Made by a program: the position numbers and the translations under genes
The notes under the pieces: generated by a model
Seen by the model: the letters and a program-made list of their open reading frames with translations, nothing else
Database searches by the model: none
Told to the model about the DNA's origin: nothing
In this document: in pieces, positions 42,658 through 52,405 of the stretch
How positions within the stretch are numbered: position 1 is the stretch's first letter
How the letters are laid out: each line of letters begins with the position of its first letter
Source: Streptomyces taklimakanensis
Lineage (GTDB): Bacteria > Actinomycetota > Actinomycetes > Streptomycetales > Streptomycetaceae
Reading direction: 5' to 3'
DNA length: 64,000 nucleotides
Assembly: GCF_009709575.1 (NCBI RefSeq)
Contig: NZ_WIXO01000001.1
Span: 4,342,001-4,406,000 of the forward strand

Positions 42658-43361
42658 CGTTCCTGCGAGCCCGCGGGGTCGTGAAGTCCTACGGGCCCAC
42701 ACCCGCGCTCCGCGGTGTCGACCTGGACCTGGCCGAGGGCGAGACCCTCGCCGTCACCGGCCCCAGCGGCTGCGGCAAGTCCACCCTGCTGCACTGCCTG
42801 GCCGGCATCCTGCGCCCCGACGCGGGCGAGGTGCTGTACGGGGGGCAGCGCCTCGACACCCTCTCGGAGACGGCCCGCTCCCTGCTGCGGCGCACCGACT
42901 TCGGGGTGCTGTTCCAGTTCGGGCAGCTCGTCGCCGAGCTGACGGCGGCCGAGAACGTCGCCCTGCCGCTGCTGCTGGCCGGGAAGGGGCGGCGCGAGGC
43001 CCGTGCCGCCGCGCTGGAGTGGCTGGAGCGGCTGGACGTCGCCGACGTGGCCGACTCCCGGCCCGGCGAGATGTCCGGCGGCCAGCAACAGCGGTGCGCT
43101 GCCGCGCGCGCCCTGGTCACCGGGCCGAAGGTGCTCTTCGCCGACGAGCCCACCGGCGCGTTGGACGCGCTCGCCGGGGAGCGGCTGCTCGGGCAACTGA
43201 CCCGGGTCGCCCACGAGCAGCGCACCAGCGTCGTGCTCGTCACCCACGACGCGTCCGTCGCGGCCTACGCCGACCGCGAGGTCGTCCTGCGGGACGGGAC
43301 CGTGGACCCGTCCGGCCTCGGCGTCGACCTGACGACGACACCGCACGGCGGTGACCGGTGA
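42654..43361 (+). CDS. ABC transporter ATPase (MacB/LolD type)
   Basis: A 235-residue ATPase with intact Walker A GPSGCGKST, signature MSGGQQQRC, Walker B VLFADEPTGALD and switch His in VTHDAS. It starts inside the PadR stop codon and its own stop overlaps the permease start, so all three are translationally coupled. Expected to energise an FtsX-like exporter of antibiotics or peptides, but the permease gene is frameshifted. Very similar to the ATPase at 2331-3095. Confidence 0.88.
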   Translation: MTFLRARGVVKSYGPTPALRGVDLDLAEGETLAVTGPSGCGKSTLLHCLAGILRPDAGEVLYGGQRLDTLSETARSLLRRTDFGVLFQFGQLVAELTAAENVALPLLLAGKGRREARAAALEWLERLDVADVADSRPGEMSGGQQQRCAAARALVTGPKVLFADEPTGALDALAGERLLGQLTRVAHEQRTSVVLVTHDASVAAYADREVVLRDGTVDPSGLGVDLTTTPHGGDR

Positions 43362-44930
43362 AGCCCTCCTCGCTCCTCCGGTTGGCCCTCGCCGGAACCC
43401 GCACCGACACCCTGCGGGTGGCGCTCACCGCGTTCGGCGTCCTCCTCGCCGCCCTGGCGGTGTTCTCCGCGCTGAACGTGCTGGCCATCGAGGCCCCCGC
43501 CGGGCTCGGCCCGGAAGACGGCAGCGCCTCCTGGTCCGACCGGTACACCAACGCGCTGCTGCGCGAACCCGGACTGCGCCCCGGCGTGGCCACCGCCCTG
43601 CTGATGCTCGGCATTCCGGTGCTGGCCCTGGCCGGGCAGTGCGCCCGACTCGGCGCCCCCGCCCGCGACCGACGGCTCGCCGCGATCCGGCTGGCCGGCG
43701 CCACCCCGCGCCAGACCACGGCCGTCGCCGCCGCCGAGACCGCGGTGGCGAGTCTGCTGGGCACCCTGGGCGGGCTCGTGGTCTACCTGATCGGGCACGA
43801 GGTGCTGCACCGGCCGGACGCCGAGGGCAGGTTGCGTCTTCCCACCGACGTCCTGCCGTCCGCGCCCGCGATGGCCGCCACCGTACTGGGCCTGCCGCTG
43901 CTCGCGGCGGCGACGGCCGCGGTGATGCTGCGCCGGGTGACCGTGGACCCGCTCGGCGTGGTGCGCCGCACGCGTTCGAAGGGCACGCCGAAGCCGTGGC
44001 CCGCCGTCCCGCTGGTGCTCGGGGTCGGCGCGTTCTTCGCCTACGAGGGGCTGTGGACGTGGTACGACGAGACCCGCGACCCCTCCTTCGCCTTCCCCCT
44101 GCCGCTCGTCCTGCTCTTCGGGGGCGGACTCCTGGCCGCCCTCGGCATCGTGCTCGGAACGGGCTGGATCTCCCACACCACCGGCCGGGTGCTGCACCGC
44201 CTCGCCCGGCGCCCCGCCCCGCTGCTGGCCGCCCGACGGTTGCTCGCCGACCCCTGGCACGGCAGCCGCACCCTCGCCGCGCTGCTGGTGGCCGTGGTCT
44301 TCGGCGCCGGCGCCCTGGCCGTGCGCTCCTACTTCACGGTGATGGACGAGGCCCGGCGGGAGGCGTGGCGGCTCCAGGCCGAGGCGGCCGGCGAGACGGG
44401 AGCGGTCGGGTACGGGGCCGACTCCTTCTACCTGAGGAGCATGGACCTGGTGGACACGGCCGTGATCGTGGCGCTGGTGATCGCGGCCGGCGGAATGCTG
44501 GTGGCCGTCGCCGAGGCCGTCGTCGCCCGCCGCCGCGCCCACGCCGCCCTGACGGCCTCCGGAGTGCCCCGCCCGGTGCTGGTCCCGGGCGCTGCTGTGG
44601 CAGACGCTCACGCCCCTGGTCCCGGCCGTGCTGTTGGCCATGACCGTGGGCACCCTGATGGGCCGGGGCTTCTTCGGCCCGCGGGTGGTGGAGCACGGTG
44701 GCTCGGTCGAGATCTGCGACGCGGAGCCGGACGCCTGTTTCGGCCCCGGCGCCTCCGAGGAACACGTCCGCGTCATCGAGGTGCCCGACGTCGTGCGCGC
44801 CGTCCCCGTGCCCCTGGACGACCTGGCCCTCCACGGTCTGGGGGTGCTGGCCCTCGTCGCGGTCGCCACCGGCCTCGGCCTGCTGTTCCTGCGCACCGGC
44901 ACGTCGGTGGAGGAGCTGCGCACCGGGTGA
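43358..44930 (+). pseudogene. FtsX-like permease with one-base frameshift
   Basis: Starts at GTG 43358 inside the ATPase stop. The product has a hydrophobic N-terminus, a long middle with helices (VLGLPLLAAATAAVMLRRV, PLPLVLLFGGGLLAALG) and an FtsX-type C-terminal region. Up to about 44580 the reading frame is good (VARRRAHAALTASGVPRPVL). There the frame shifts: the next 350 bp give a convincing continuation (RALLWQTLTPLVPAVLLAM and LGVLALVAVATGLGLLFLR) only one frame over, ending at 44930. Removing one G of the GG at 44581-44582 would restore an intact 523-residue permease. Either a real inactivating mutation or a sequencing error. Confidence 0.8.
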
Positions 44931-45003
44931 CGGCCGGGCGGCGGGGCGTGGCACGGTGCGACGCGGTGTCCGGCCCGTCCCGCGGACCGGACAGAATGGG
45001 GGG

Positions 45004-46293
45004 ATGACCGACAGTCCCGCTCCCCTCGCCGACCCGCACCTGCGCCACCCGGCCGGCACCGCCGGCTCCCCCGCCGACGGGCCGCGCGACATCGTGATCC
45101 TGGGCTCCACCGGATCGATCGGCACCCAGGCCGTCGACGTGGTGCTCGGCAATCCCGACCGCTTCCGGGTGACCGCGCTGTCCGCCGCGGGCGGACGGGT
45201 GGGGCTGCTGGCCGAGCAGGCCCACCGGCTGCGGGTCCGTACCGTCGCGGTCTTCCGCGAGGACAGGGCCGACGAGCTGCGCGAGGCGCTGCGTGCCCGC
45301 TACGCCCCCACCGAACCGCTGCCCGAGGTGCTGGCCGGACCGGAGGCGGCCTGCGAACTGGCCGCCTCCGAGTGCCACACCGTCCTCAACGGCATCACCG
45401 GCTCCATCGGGCTGCGTCCCACCCTCGCCGCGCTGGAGGCGGGCCGCACCCTGGCCCTGGCCAACAAGGAGTCGCTGATCGTGGGCGGCCCGCTGGTGAA
45501 GGCGCTGGCGAGGCCCGGCCAGATCATCCCCGTGGACTCCGAGCACTCCGCGCTCTTCCAGGCCCTGATGGGCGGCACCCGGGCCGAGGTGCGCAAGCTG
45601 CTGGTCACCGCCTCCGGCGGTCCCTTCCGGGGGCGCGGCCGCGCGGAGCTCCGGGACGTCACGCCCGCCGACGCCCTGGCCCACCCCACCTGGGACATGG
45701 GCCCGGTCATCACGATCAACTCCGCGACCCTGGTCAACAAGGGGCTGGAGGTCATCGAGGCGCACCTGCTGTACGACATCCCCTTCGACCGCATCGAGGT
45801 CGTCGTCCACCCGCAGTCCTACATCCACTCGATGGTGGAGTTCACCGACGGATCCACCCTCGCCCAGTGCGGCCCGCCCGACATGCGGCTGCCCATCGCG
45901 CTCGGCCTGGGCTGGCCGCACCGGGTGCCCGACGCCGGTCCCGTCTTCGACTGGTCCACGGCGATGAACTGGGAGTTCCGCCCCCTGGACGAGGAGGCGT
46001 TCCCGTCCGTGGCGCTGGCCTGCCACGTCGGCGCCCTCGGTGGCACCGCCCCGGCGGTCTTCAACGCCGCCAACGAGGAGTGTGTCGACGCGTTCCTCTC
46101 CGGAGGGCTGTCCTTCACCGGCATAGTGGATACCGTCGCCGCGGTGGTCGAGGAACACGGCACCCCCCGGGCGGGGGAGCCGACCCTGGAGGACGTCCTC
46201 GACGCCGAGGACTGGGCGCGCGCCCGCGCCCGCGAACTGGCGGCACGTACGGCACGCACCACCGGTGCGACGACAGCGGAGGCACGCGCATGA
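45004..46293 (+). CDS. dxr: 1-deoxy-D-xylulose 5-phosphate reductoisomerase
   Basis: A 429-residue NADPH-dependent enzyme that makes 2-C-methyl-D-erythritol 4-phosphate, the committed step of the MEP isoprenoid pathway. NADPH-binding GSTGSIGTQ lies at about residue 35; metal and substrate motifs follow: ANKESLIVGG, PVDSEHSALFQ, TASGGPFRG, NKGLEVIEAH. The N-terminus has a non-conserved extension of about 28 residues. ATG 45004 follows a G-run. Overlaps the protease gene by 4 bp and sits one gene from ispG, another step of the same pathway. Confidence 0.96.
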   Translation: MTDSPAPLADPHLRHPAGTAGSPADGPRDIVILGSTGSIGTQAVDVVLGNPDRFRVTALSAAGGRVGLLAEQAHRLRVRTVAVFREDRADELREALRARYAPTEPLPEVLAGPEAACELAASECHTVLNGITGSIGLRPTLAALEAGRTLALANKESLIVGGPLVKALARPGQIIPVDSEHSALFQALMGGTRAEVRKLLVTASGGPFRGRGRAELRDVTPADALAHPTWDMGPVITINSATLVNKGLEVIEAHLLYDIPFDRIEVVVHPQSYIHSMVEFTDGSTLAQCGPPDMRLPIALGLGWPHRVPDAGPVFDWSTAMNWEFRPLDEEAFPSVALACHVGALGGTAPAVFNAANEECVDAFLSGGLSFTGIVDTVAAVVEEHGTPRAGEPTLEDVLDAEDWARARARELAARTARTTGATTAEARA

Positions 46294-47594
46294 CGACGGT
46301 GATGACCATCCTCGGCATAGTCGTCTTCGTCGTCGGCCTGCTGTTCTCCATTGCCTGGCACGAACTGGGCCACCTGTCGACGGCCAAGATGTTCGGCGTC
46401 CGGGTGCCGCAGTACATGGTCGGCTTCGGCCCCACCCTGTGGTCGAAGAAGAAGGGCGAGACCGAGTACGGCATCAAGGCCATCCCGCTCGGCGGCTACA
46501 TCCGCATGATCGGCATGTTCCCGCCCGGCGAGGACGGCGCCATCCGGCAGCGCTCCACCTCCCCCTTCCGGGGCATGATCGAGGACGCCCGCGCCGCCGC
46601 CTTCGAGGAGCTCCAGCCGGGCGACGAGAAGCGGCTCTTCTACACGCGCAAGCCCTGGAAGCGCGTGATCGTGATGTTCGCCGGCCCCTTCATGAACCTG
46701 GTGCTGGCCGTGGTGGTCTTCGTCACCACGCTGATGGCCTTCGGCATCAGCACCCAGACCACCACCGTCGCCAGCGTCTCCGACTGCGTCATCAAGGTCT
46801 CGGAGCGGACCGACACCTGTCCCGAGGGAGCCCCAAACTCCCCGGCCAAGGCGGCCGGTCTGAAGCCCGGCGACACCATCGTCGCGTTCGACGGGAAGGA
46901 GGTCACCGAGTGGAGCGACCTCCAACAGCGCATCCGCGACACCATCGGTCCGGCCACCGTCACCGTCGAGCGCGACGGGGAGCGCGAGGTCCTCCACGCC
47001 GTCCTGGTGAAGAACGAGGTGGCCAAGTCCGACGGGCGCGGCGGCTACGTCGAGGACGAGTACGTCACCACCGGCTTCCTGGGCTTCTCCCCGGCCACCG
47101 GCGTGGTCGAACAGACCTTCCCGCAGGCCGTGGACCGCATGGGCGACATGATGGTCAGCGGCGTCGACGCCCTGCTCGGCCTCCCCGAGAAGATCCCAGG
47201 GCTGTGGGACGCCGCCTTCAACGGCGCCGAGCGCGAACAGGACTCGCCCATGGGGGTGGTCGGCGCGGCCCGCGTCGGCGGCGACGTCTTCGCCCTGGAG
47301 ATCCCGGCCGAGCAGCGGGTGGCGGTGATGCTCTTCCTGGTGGCGGGCTTCAACCTGTCGCTGTTCCTGTTCAACATGCTGCCGCTGCTGCCGCTGGACG
47401 GCGGCCACATCGCGGGTGCCCTGTGGGAGTCGGTGCGTCGGGGCTTCGCCAAGCTCCTGCGCCGCCCCGATCCCGGCCCGTTCGACGTGGCCAAGCTGAT
47501 GCCGGTGGCCTATGTGGTGGCGGGTGTCTTCGTCTGCTTCACGCTGCTGGTCCTCATCGCGGACATCGTCAACCCGGTGCGCCTGACGGGATGA
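46290..47594 (+). CDS. rseP: RIP site-2 metalloprotease
   Basis: A 434-residue intramembrane zinc protease that cleaves membrane-tethered anti-sigma factors and signal peptides. The catalytic HExxH is His24-Glu25-xx-His28 in IAWHELGHL, inside the first helix. A PDZ domain follows at about residues 185-240 (PAKAAGLKPGDTIVAFDG). The third zinc ligand is in the C-terminal LLPLDGGHI. Coupled to dxr by a 4-bp overlap, the conserved dxr-rseP-ispG order. Confidence 0.93.
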   Translation: MTTVMTILGIVVFVVGLLFSIAWHELGHLSTAKMFGVRVPQYMVGFGPTLWSKKKGETEYGIKAIPLGGYIRMIGMFPPGEDGAIRQRSTSPFRGMIEDARAAAFEELQPGDEKRLFYTRKPWKRVIVMFAGPFMNLVLAVVVFVTTLMAFGISTQTTTVASVSDCVIKVSERTDTCPEGAPNSPAKAAGLKPGDTIVAFDGKEVTEWSDLQQRIRDTIGPATVTVERDGEREVLHAVLVKNEVAKSDGRGGYVEDEYVTTGFLGFSPATGVVEQTFPQAVDRMGDMMVSGVDALLGLPEKIPGLWDAAFNGAEREQDSPMGVVGAARVGGDVFALEIPAEQRVAVMLFLVAGFNLSLFLFNMLPLLPLDGGHIAGALWESVRRGFAKLLRRPDPGPFDVAKLMPVAYVVAGVFVCFTLLVLIADIVNPVRLTG

Positions 47595-47761
47595 GCGGGC
47601 GCCCACGCGGGGGCGGAGGACGCGCCGGAGCGCGCGCCGCCCGCCCCCGCGCGCGTGCGGCGGACCGCGATGTGCCCGGGGCCCGGGGCGTGCCGTAATC
47701 TCGGATGCCGGAGTACGCCGCCGCACGGGGCGCTGAACCACAGCTTGGGGTTGCACACCAC

Positions 47762-48916
47762 ATGACAGCCATTTCGCTCGGAATTCCGTCCGTACCGGCC
47801 AAGCTGGCCGACAGACGGGTCAGCCGGAAGATCCAGGTCGGTTCCGTGGCCGTCGGAGGCGACGCCCCGATCTCCGTGCAGTCGATGACCACCACCGTCA
47901 CCGCCGACATCGGCGCCACGCTCCAGCAGATCGCCGAGCTGACCGCCGCCGGCTGCGAGATCGTCCGGGTGGCCTGCCCCTCCCAGGACGACGCCGAGGC
48001 GCTGCCCGCCATCGCGAGGAAGTCCCAGATCCCGGTGATCGCGGACATCCACTTCCAGCCGAAGTACGTCTTCGCCGCCATCGACGCCGGCTGCGCCGCC
48101 GTCCGGGTCAACCCCGGCAACATCCGGCAGTTCGACGACAAGGTCAAGGAGATCGCCAAGGCGGCCTCCGACGCGGGCGTCCCCATCCGCATCGGCGTCA
48201 ACGCCGGCTCGCTGGACAAGCGGCTGCTGGCCAAGTACGGCAAGGCCACCCCCGAGGCGCTGGTGGAGTCCGCGCTGTGGGAGTGCTCGCTGTTCGAGGA
48301 GCACGGCTTCCGCGACATCAAGATCTCGGTCAAGCACAACGACCCGGTCGTGATGGTCAACGCCTACCGGCTGCTGGCCGAGAAGTGCGACTACCCCCTC
48401 CACCTGGGCGTCACCGAGGCCGGGCCGGCCTTCCAGGGCACCATCAAGTCCGCCGTCGCCTTCGGCGCCCTGCTGTCCGAGGGCATCGGCGACACCATCC
48501 GCGTCTCCCTGTCGGCGCCGCCGGTGGAGGAGGTCAAGGTCGGCCTCCAGATCCTCCAGTCGCTCGGTCTGCGGCAGCGCCGGTTGGAGATCGTCTCCTG
48601 CCCCTCCTGCGGCCGGGCCCAGGTGGACGTCTACAAGCTCGCCGACGAGGTCACCGCCGGGCTGGAGGGCATGGAGGTGCCGCTGCGGGTGGCCGTCATG
48701 GGCTGTGTCGTCAACGGCCCCGGCGAGGCCCGCGAGGCCGACCTCGGCGTCGCCTCCGGCAACGGCAAGGGCCAGATCTTCGTCAAGGGCGAGGTCATCA
48801 AGACCGTGCCCGAGTCCAAGATCGTCGAGACCCTCATCGACGAGGCCATGAAGATCGCCGAACAGATGGAGAAGGACGGCGTGCTCTCCGGTCCGCCGGA
48901 GGTCTCCGTCGGCTGA
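47762..48916 (+). CDS. ispG: 4-hydroxy-3-methylbut-2-enyl diphosphate synthase
   Basis: A 384-residue iron-sulfur enzyme of the MEP pathway that converts methylerythritol cyclodiphosphate to HMBPP. The 4Fe-4S ligands are Cys280 and Cys283 in CPSCGRAQVD and Cys315 in MGCVVNGPGEA. The N-terminal TIM barrel (SVQSMTTT, VRVNPGNI) lacks the extra domain of the plant form. Electrons come from ferredoxin or flavodoxin. The ATG at 47762 follows GGGG at a longish distance; 167 bp separate it from rseP, so it may have its own promoter. Confidence 0.95.
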   Translation: MTAISLGIPSVPAKLADRRVSRKIQVGSVAVGGDAPISVQSMTTTVTADIGATLQQIAELTAAGCEIVRVACPSQDDAEALPAIARKSQIPVIADIHFQPKYVFAAIDAGCAAVRVNPGNIRQFDDKVKEIAKAASDAGVPIRIGVNAGSLDKRLLAKYGKATPEALVESALWECSLFEEHGFRDIKISVKHNDPVVMVNAYRLLAEKCDYPLHLGVTEAGPAFQGTIKSAVAFGALLSEGIGDTIRVSLSAPPVEEVKVGLQILQSLGLRQRRLEIVSCPSCGRAQVDVYKLADEVTAGLEGMEVPLRVAVMGCVVNGPGEAREADLGVASGNGKGQIFVKGEVIKTVPESKIVETLIDEAMKIAEQMEKDGVLSGPPEVSVG

Positions 48917-49066
48917 CCCGCCGGCCCGCCCGGTGCCACCCGCGCCGGGCGACCGCACGACGCCCGTACCGCGCCGTCGTCGCGGCCCGGGGAGGTAGAG
49001 TCGGGAGACCACACCCCCATCTCGGCACCCCGACCTCCCTCGGGCCGCACGGCGAGGCATTCCCAC

Positions 49067-49909
49067 GTGTTGACGACCACCACCCGCGTCGTGGAGCCGC
49101 ACGAGCTCGACGACGCCCTCGCGGTACTCGACCGCGAGCCCGTCGACAACGCCTTCGTCGCCTCCCGGGTCCGCGTCTCCGGACTGGACCCGTGGCGGCT
49201 GGGCGGCGAGATGTGGGGCTGGTACCACCGGGGGCGCCTGGAGTCCCTGTGCTATTCCGGCGCCAACCTCGTGCCCGTCTGCGCGGGGCCGGAGGCGGTG
49301 CGGGCCTTCGCCGAGAGGGCGCGCCGCCAGGGCCGCCGCTGCTCCTCCGTCGTCGGCCCCGCCGGACCCACCGCCGATCTGTGGGCCCGCCTGGAGCCGC
49401 ACTGGGGCCCGGCGAGGGAGGTCCGCCGCCACCAGCCGCTGATGGTCGCCGACACCCTCCCCGAGGGCATACGGCCCGACCCGTACGTGCGGCGCGTCCG
49501 CAAGGACGAGATGGACGTGCTGATGCCCGCCTGCGTGGCGATGTTCACCGAGGAGGTCGGCGTCTCGCCGCTGGCCGGCGACGGCGGACTGGTCTACCAG
49601 GCCCGGGTCGCCGAACTGGTCGGCGCGGGCCGCTCCTTCGCCCGCATCGAGAACGGCAAGGTGGTGTTCAAGGCCGAGATCGGCGCCGTCACTCCGCGCG
49701 CCTGTCAGATCCAGGGCGTCTGGGTCGCCCCCGAGCACCGCGGCCGGGGCCTGTCCGTCACCGGTATGGCGGCGGTGCTGCGCTACGCGCTGACCGAGGT
49801 CGCCCCGGTCGCCAGCCTCTACGTCAACGACTACAACACCGCCGCCCGCGCGACCTACCGGCGGGTGGGCTTCCGCGAGGTCGGGGCGTTCATGAGCGTG
49901 CTCTTCTGA
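49067..49909 (+). CDS. GNAT acetyltransferase with N-terminal DUF4081-type domain
   Basis: A 280-residue protein with a GTG start (49067) followed by TTG. The N-terminal half (about 1-130: NAFVASRVRVSGLDPWRLGG) is a conserved actinobacterial domain of unknown function; the C-terminal half is a GNAT fold with GVWVAPEHRGRGLS for acetyl-CoA and YVNDYNTAARATYRRVGF. This pairing is conserved beside ispG in Streptomyces. Substrate unknown. Confidence 0.85.
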   Translation: MLTTTTRVVEPHELDDALAVLDREPVDNAFVASRVRVSGLDPWRLGGEMWGWYHRGRLESLCYSGANLVPVCAGPEAVRAFAERARRQGRRCSSVVGPAGPTADLWARLEPHWGPAREVRRHQPLMVADTLPEGIRPDPYVRRVRKDEMDVLMPACVAMFTEEVGVSPLAGDGGLVYQARVAELVGAGRSFARIENGKVVFKAEIGAVTPRACQIQGVWVAPEHRGRGLSVTGMAAVLRYALTEVAPVASLYVNDYNTAARATYRRVGFREVGAFMSVLF

Positions 49910-49943
49910 ACCGCCGCGCACCCGTGAAGTAGGGTCTTCGACC

Positions 49944-50477
49944 ATGGAGGACGTCGTGGTCGGTCCCCTGGACCTGGCAGCCCGGGTGGACGATGCGCTC
50001 GCCGTGCAGGCCGTCGCCTTCGGACTGACCGACGACGAGGTGGGCGTGCGCCGCCACATCGTGCTGCGGCACGCGGCCTTTCCCGGCACCCGCGCGCTGG
50101 GCGTCACCACACCGGGGGGCCGGTTGGTGGGCTTCGTCTACGGCATGCCCAACGACCGCGCCCAGTGGTGGTCCACGGTCGTCGAGCCGTACCTGCGGCG
50201 GGAGGGCAACGTCGAGTGGCTCGACAACGCCTTCGTCATCACCGAACTGCACGTCCACCCGACGTACCAGAAGCGCGGCCTCGGCCGGGAGTTGATCACC
50301 GCGATCACCGACGCCGCCGACGAGCCCCGCTCGATCCTCTCCGCGATCGACACCGAGAGCCCCGCCCGAGCCCTGTACCGTTCCCTGGGCTACCGCGACC
50401 TGGCCCGCAACGTGCTCTTCCCCAGCGCGCCGAGCCCGTACGCGGTGATGGGGGCACCGTTGCCGCTGCGGCGGTGA
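49944..50477 (+). CDS. GNAT acetyltransferase
   Basis: A 177-residue acetyltransferase. The acetyl-CoA motif is LHVHPTYQKRGLGRELI, and the C-terminal ARALYRSLGYRDL is the usual GNAT ending. The ATG at 49944 lies 34 bp after the preceding acetyltransferase, so the two are probably in one operon. Possibly acts on a protein N-terminus or small metabolite; no specificity signature is visible. Confidence 0.8.
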   Translation: MEDVVVGPLDLAARVDDALAVQAVAFGLTDDEVGVRRHIVLRHAAFPGTRALGVTTPGGRLVGFVYGMPNDRAQWWSTVVEPYLRREGNVEWLDNAFVITELHVHPTYQKRGLGRELITAITDAADEPRSILSAIDTESPARALYRSLGYRDLARNVLFPSAPSPYAVMGAPLPLRR

Positions 50478-50598
50478 CGGGTGCGCCGTCGCCGCCGAGG
50501 CGCCGGTAGGCTCCTTCGCGGGGGCGCGGCGCACCGACGTCCCCGGATCCGCACCCCCGTGCACCATCCGCACACCACACAGTCCGCAGGAGAACCCC

Positions 50599-52311
50599 AT
50601 GGCAGCCCGTGTCCAGCGCATGTCCCGTCTGATGCTCAAGACGCTGCGCGAGGACCCGGCCGACGCCGAGACCCTCAGCCACCGGCTCCTGGTCCGTGCC
50701 GGTTACGTCCGCCGCACCGCCGCCGGAATCTGGACCTGGCTGCCGCTGGGCAGGCAGGTGCTGGAGAACGTCACCCGGATCGTCCGCGAGGAGATGGACG
50801 CCATCGGCGCCCAGGAGGTGCTGCTGCCCGCCCTGCTGCCCAAGGAGCCCTACGAGGAGTCGGGCCGCTGGGAGGAGTACGGCGACCTGCTGTTCCGGCT
50901 GAAGGACCGCAAGGGCGCCGACTACCTGCTCGGGCCCACGCACGAGGAGATCTTCACCCAGGTCGTCAAGGACCAGTGCGCGTCCTACAAGGACCTGCCG
51001 GTGATGCTCTACCAGATCCAGACCAAGTACCGGGACGAGGCCCGGCCGCGCTCGGGCATCCTGCGGGGCCGCGAGTTCCTGATGAAGGACTCCTACTCCT
51101 TCGACACCTCCGACGAGGAGCTGGCCGAGTCCTACCGGCTGCACCGCGAGGCGTACGTGCGGATCTTCACCCGGCTCGGCATGGACCACCGGATCGTCTC
51201 CGCCGTCTCCGGCGCGATGGGCGGCTCGGCCTCCGAGGAGTTCCTCGCCCCGGCGGCCGCCGGCGAGGACACCTTCGCCGACTGCCCCTCCTGCGGCTAC
51301 GCGGCCAACACCGAGGCCGTCACCTTCCCCCTGGCCCCGGCCGGCGACCCCCTGGCCCACCCGCCGATCGAGGAGCTGGACACCCCCGACACCCCCACCA
51401 TCGAGACCCTCGCCGACCACCTGGGCGTGCCCGCCTCCGCGACCCTGAAGAACCTCCTGGTCAAGGTGGACGGCGAGATCTGGGCCGTGGGTGTGCCCGG
51501 CGACCGCGAGGTGGACCTGGGCAAGCTCGCCGAGCACCTGGCGCCCGCCACCGTCGAGCTGGTCACCGCCGAGGACTTCACCGGCCGTCCCGCCCTGGTG
51601 CGCGGCTACGTCGGCCCGCAGGGGCTGGCCGGCGCCGCCTTCCGCTACGTCGCCGACCCGCGGGTGGCCCCCGGCACCTCCTGGATCACCGGCGCCAACA
51701 AGCCCGACACCCACGCCCGCAACGTGGTGTGCGGCCGGGACTTCGAGGTCGACGAGTACCTGGACGTGGTCACCGTCGAGGACGGCGACCCCTGCCCGTC
51801 CTGCGGCGCCGGCCTGAAGCTGGACCGGGCCATCGAGATCGGCCACATCTTCCAACTCGGCCGCAAGTACGCCGACGCCTTCGGACTGGACGTGCTGGGG
51901 AAGGACGGCAAGCCCGTCCGCGTCACCATGGGCTCCTACGGCATCGGCGTCTCGCGCGCGGTGGCCGCGCTGGCGGAGCAGACCGCCGACGCCCAGGGCC
52001 TGTGCTGGCCGCGCGAGGTGGCCCCGGCGGACGTCCACGTCGTCGCCGCGGGCAAGGGCACCCAGATCGAGCTGGCCCTGGAACTGGCCGACCGGCTGGC
52101 CGCGTCGGGGGTGCGCGTCCTGGTCGACGACCGTGCGGGCGTCTCGCCCGGTGTGAAGTTCACCGACGCGGAGTTGGTCGGCGTGCCGGAGATCCTGGTG
52201 GTGGGCCGGGGCGCGGCCAAGGGGCTGGTGGAGCTGAAGGACCGGCGCACCGGTGAGCGCGAGGAGCTGCCGGTGGAGGAGGCGGTGGAGCGGCTGACCG
52301 CCCGCGCCTGA
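50599..52311 (+). CDS. proS: Prolyl-tRNA synthetase
   Basis: A 570-residue class II synthetase that charges tRNA-Pro. The class II motifs lie in the N-terminal half, including GRWEEYGDLLFRLKDRKG, TKYRDEARPRSGILRGREF and the later GSYGIGVSRAVAALAEQ. An insertion of about 170 residues between the motifs (roughly 225-400, PPIEELDTPDTPTIETLADH) is the YbaK-like editing domain that clears Ala-tRNA-Pro, so this is the long bacterial form. C-terminal anticodon-binding domain from about 470. ATG 50599 follows AGGAG. Confidence 0.95.
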   Translation: MAARVQRMSRLMLKTLREDPADAETLSHRLLVRAGYVRRTAAGIWTWLPLGRQVLENVTRIVREEMDAIGAQEVLLPALLPKEPYEESGRWEEYGDLLFRLKDRKGADYLLGPTHEEIFTQVVKDQCASYKDLPVMLYQIQTKYRDEARPRSGILRGREFLMKDSYSFDTSDEELAESYRLHREAYVRIFTRLGMDHRIVSAVSGAMGGSASEEFLAPAAAGEDTFADCPSCGYAANTEAVTFPLAPAGDPLAHPPIEELDTPDTPTIETLADHLGVPASATLKNLLVKVDGEIWAVGVPGDREVDLGKLAEHLAPATVELVTAEDFTGRPALVRGYVGPQGLAGAAFRYVADPRVAPGTSWITGANKPDTHARNVVCGRDFEVDEYLDVVTVEDGDPCPSCGAGLKLDRAIEIGHIFQLGRKYADAFGLDVLGKDGKPVRVTMGSYGIGVSRAVAALAEQTADAQGLCWPREVAPADVHVVAAGKGTQIELALELADRLAASGVRVLVDDRAGVSPGVKFTDAELVGVPEILVVGRGAAKGLVELKDRRTGEREELPVEEAVERLTARA

Positions 52312-52324
52312 TCCCGTCACACCA

Positions 52325-52349
52325 GGGCCCGCGGTGCTTCCGCGGGCCC
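52325..52349 (+). terminator. proS terminator hairpin
   Basis: Arms GGGCCCGCGG and complement with loop TGCTT, 14 bp after the proS stop. Its base pairs abut the following long hairpin. Confidence 0.75.
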
Positions 52350-52401
52350 CGTACGTCCCCGAGGCCCCGCACACTCCGTACGGGGCCTCGGGGACGTACG
52401 G
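52349..52401. terminator. 21-bp perfect hairpin between convergent genes
   Basis: Arms 52349-52369 and 52381-52401 are exact complements, with an 11-nt loop. It ends 5 bp before the stop codon of the leftward phosphotransferase gene, so it can serve both directions. Confidence 0.8.
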
Positions 52402-52405
52402 GCGG

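Noticed and set aside
42654..44930. Programmed frameshift in the FtsX permease
   Set aside because: The shift site has no slippery heptamer or downstream pseudoknot that I can see; a mutation or sequencing error is simpler.
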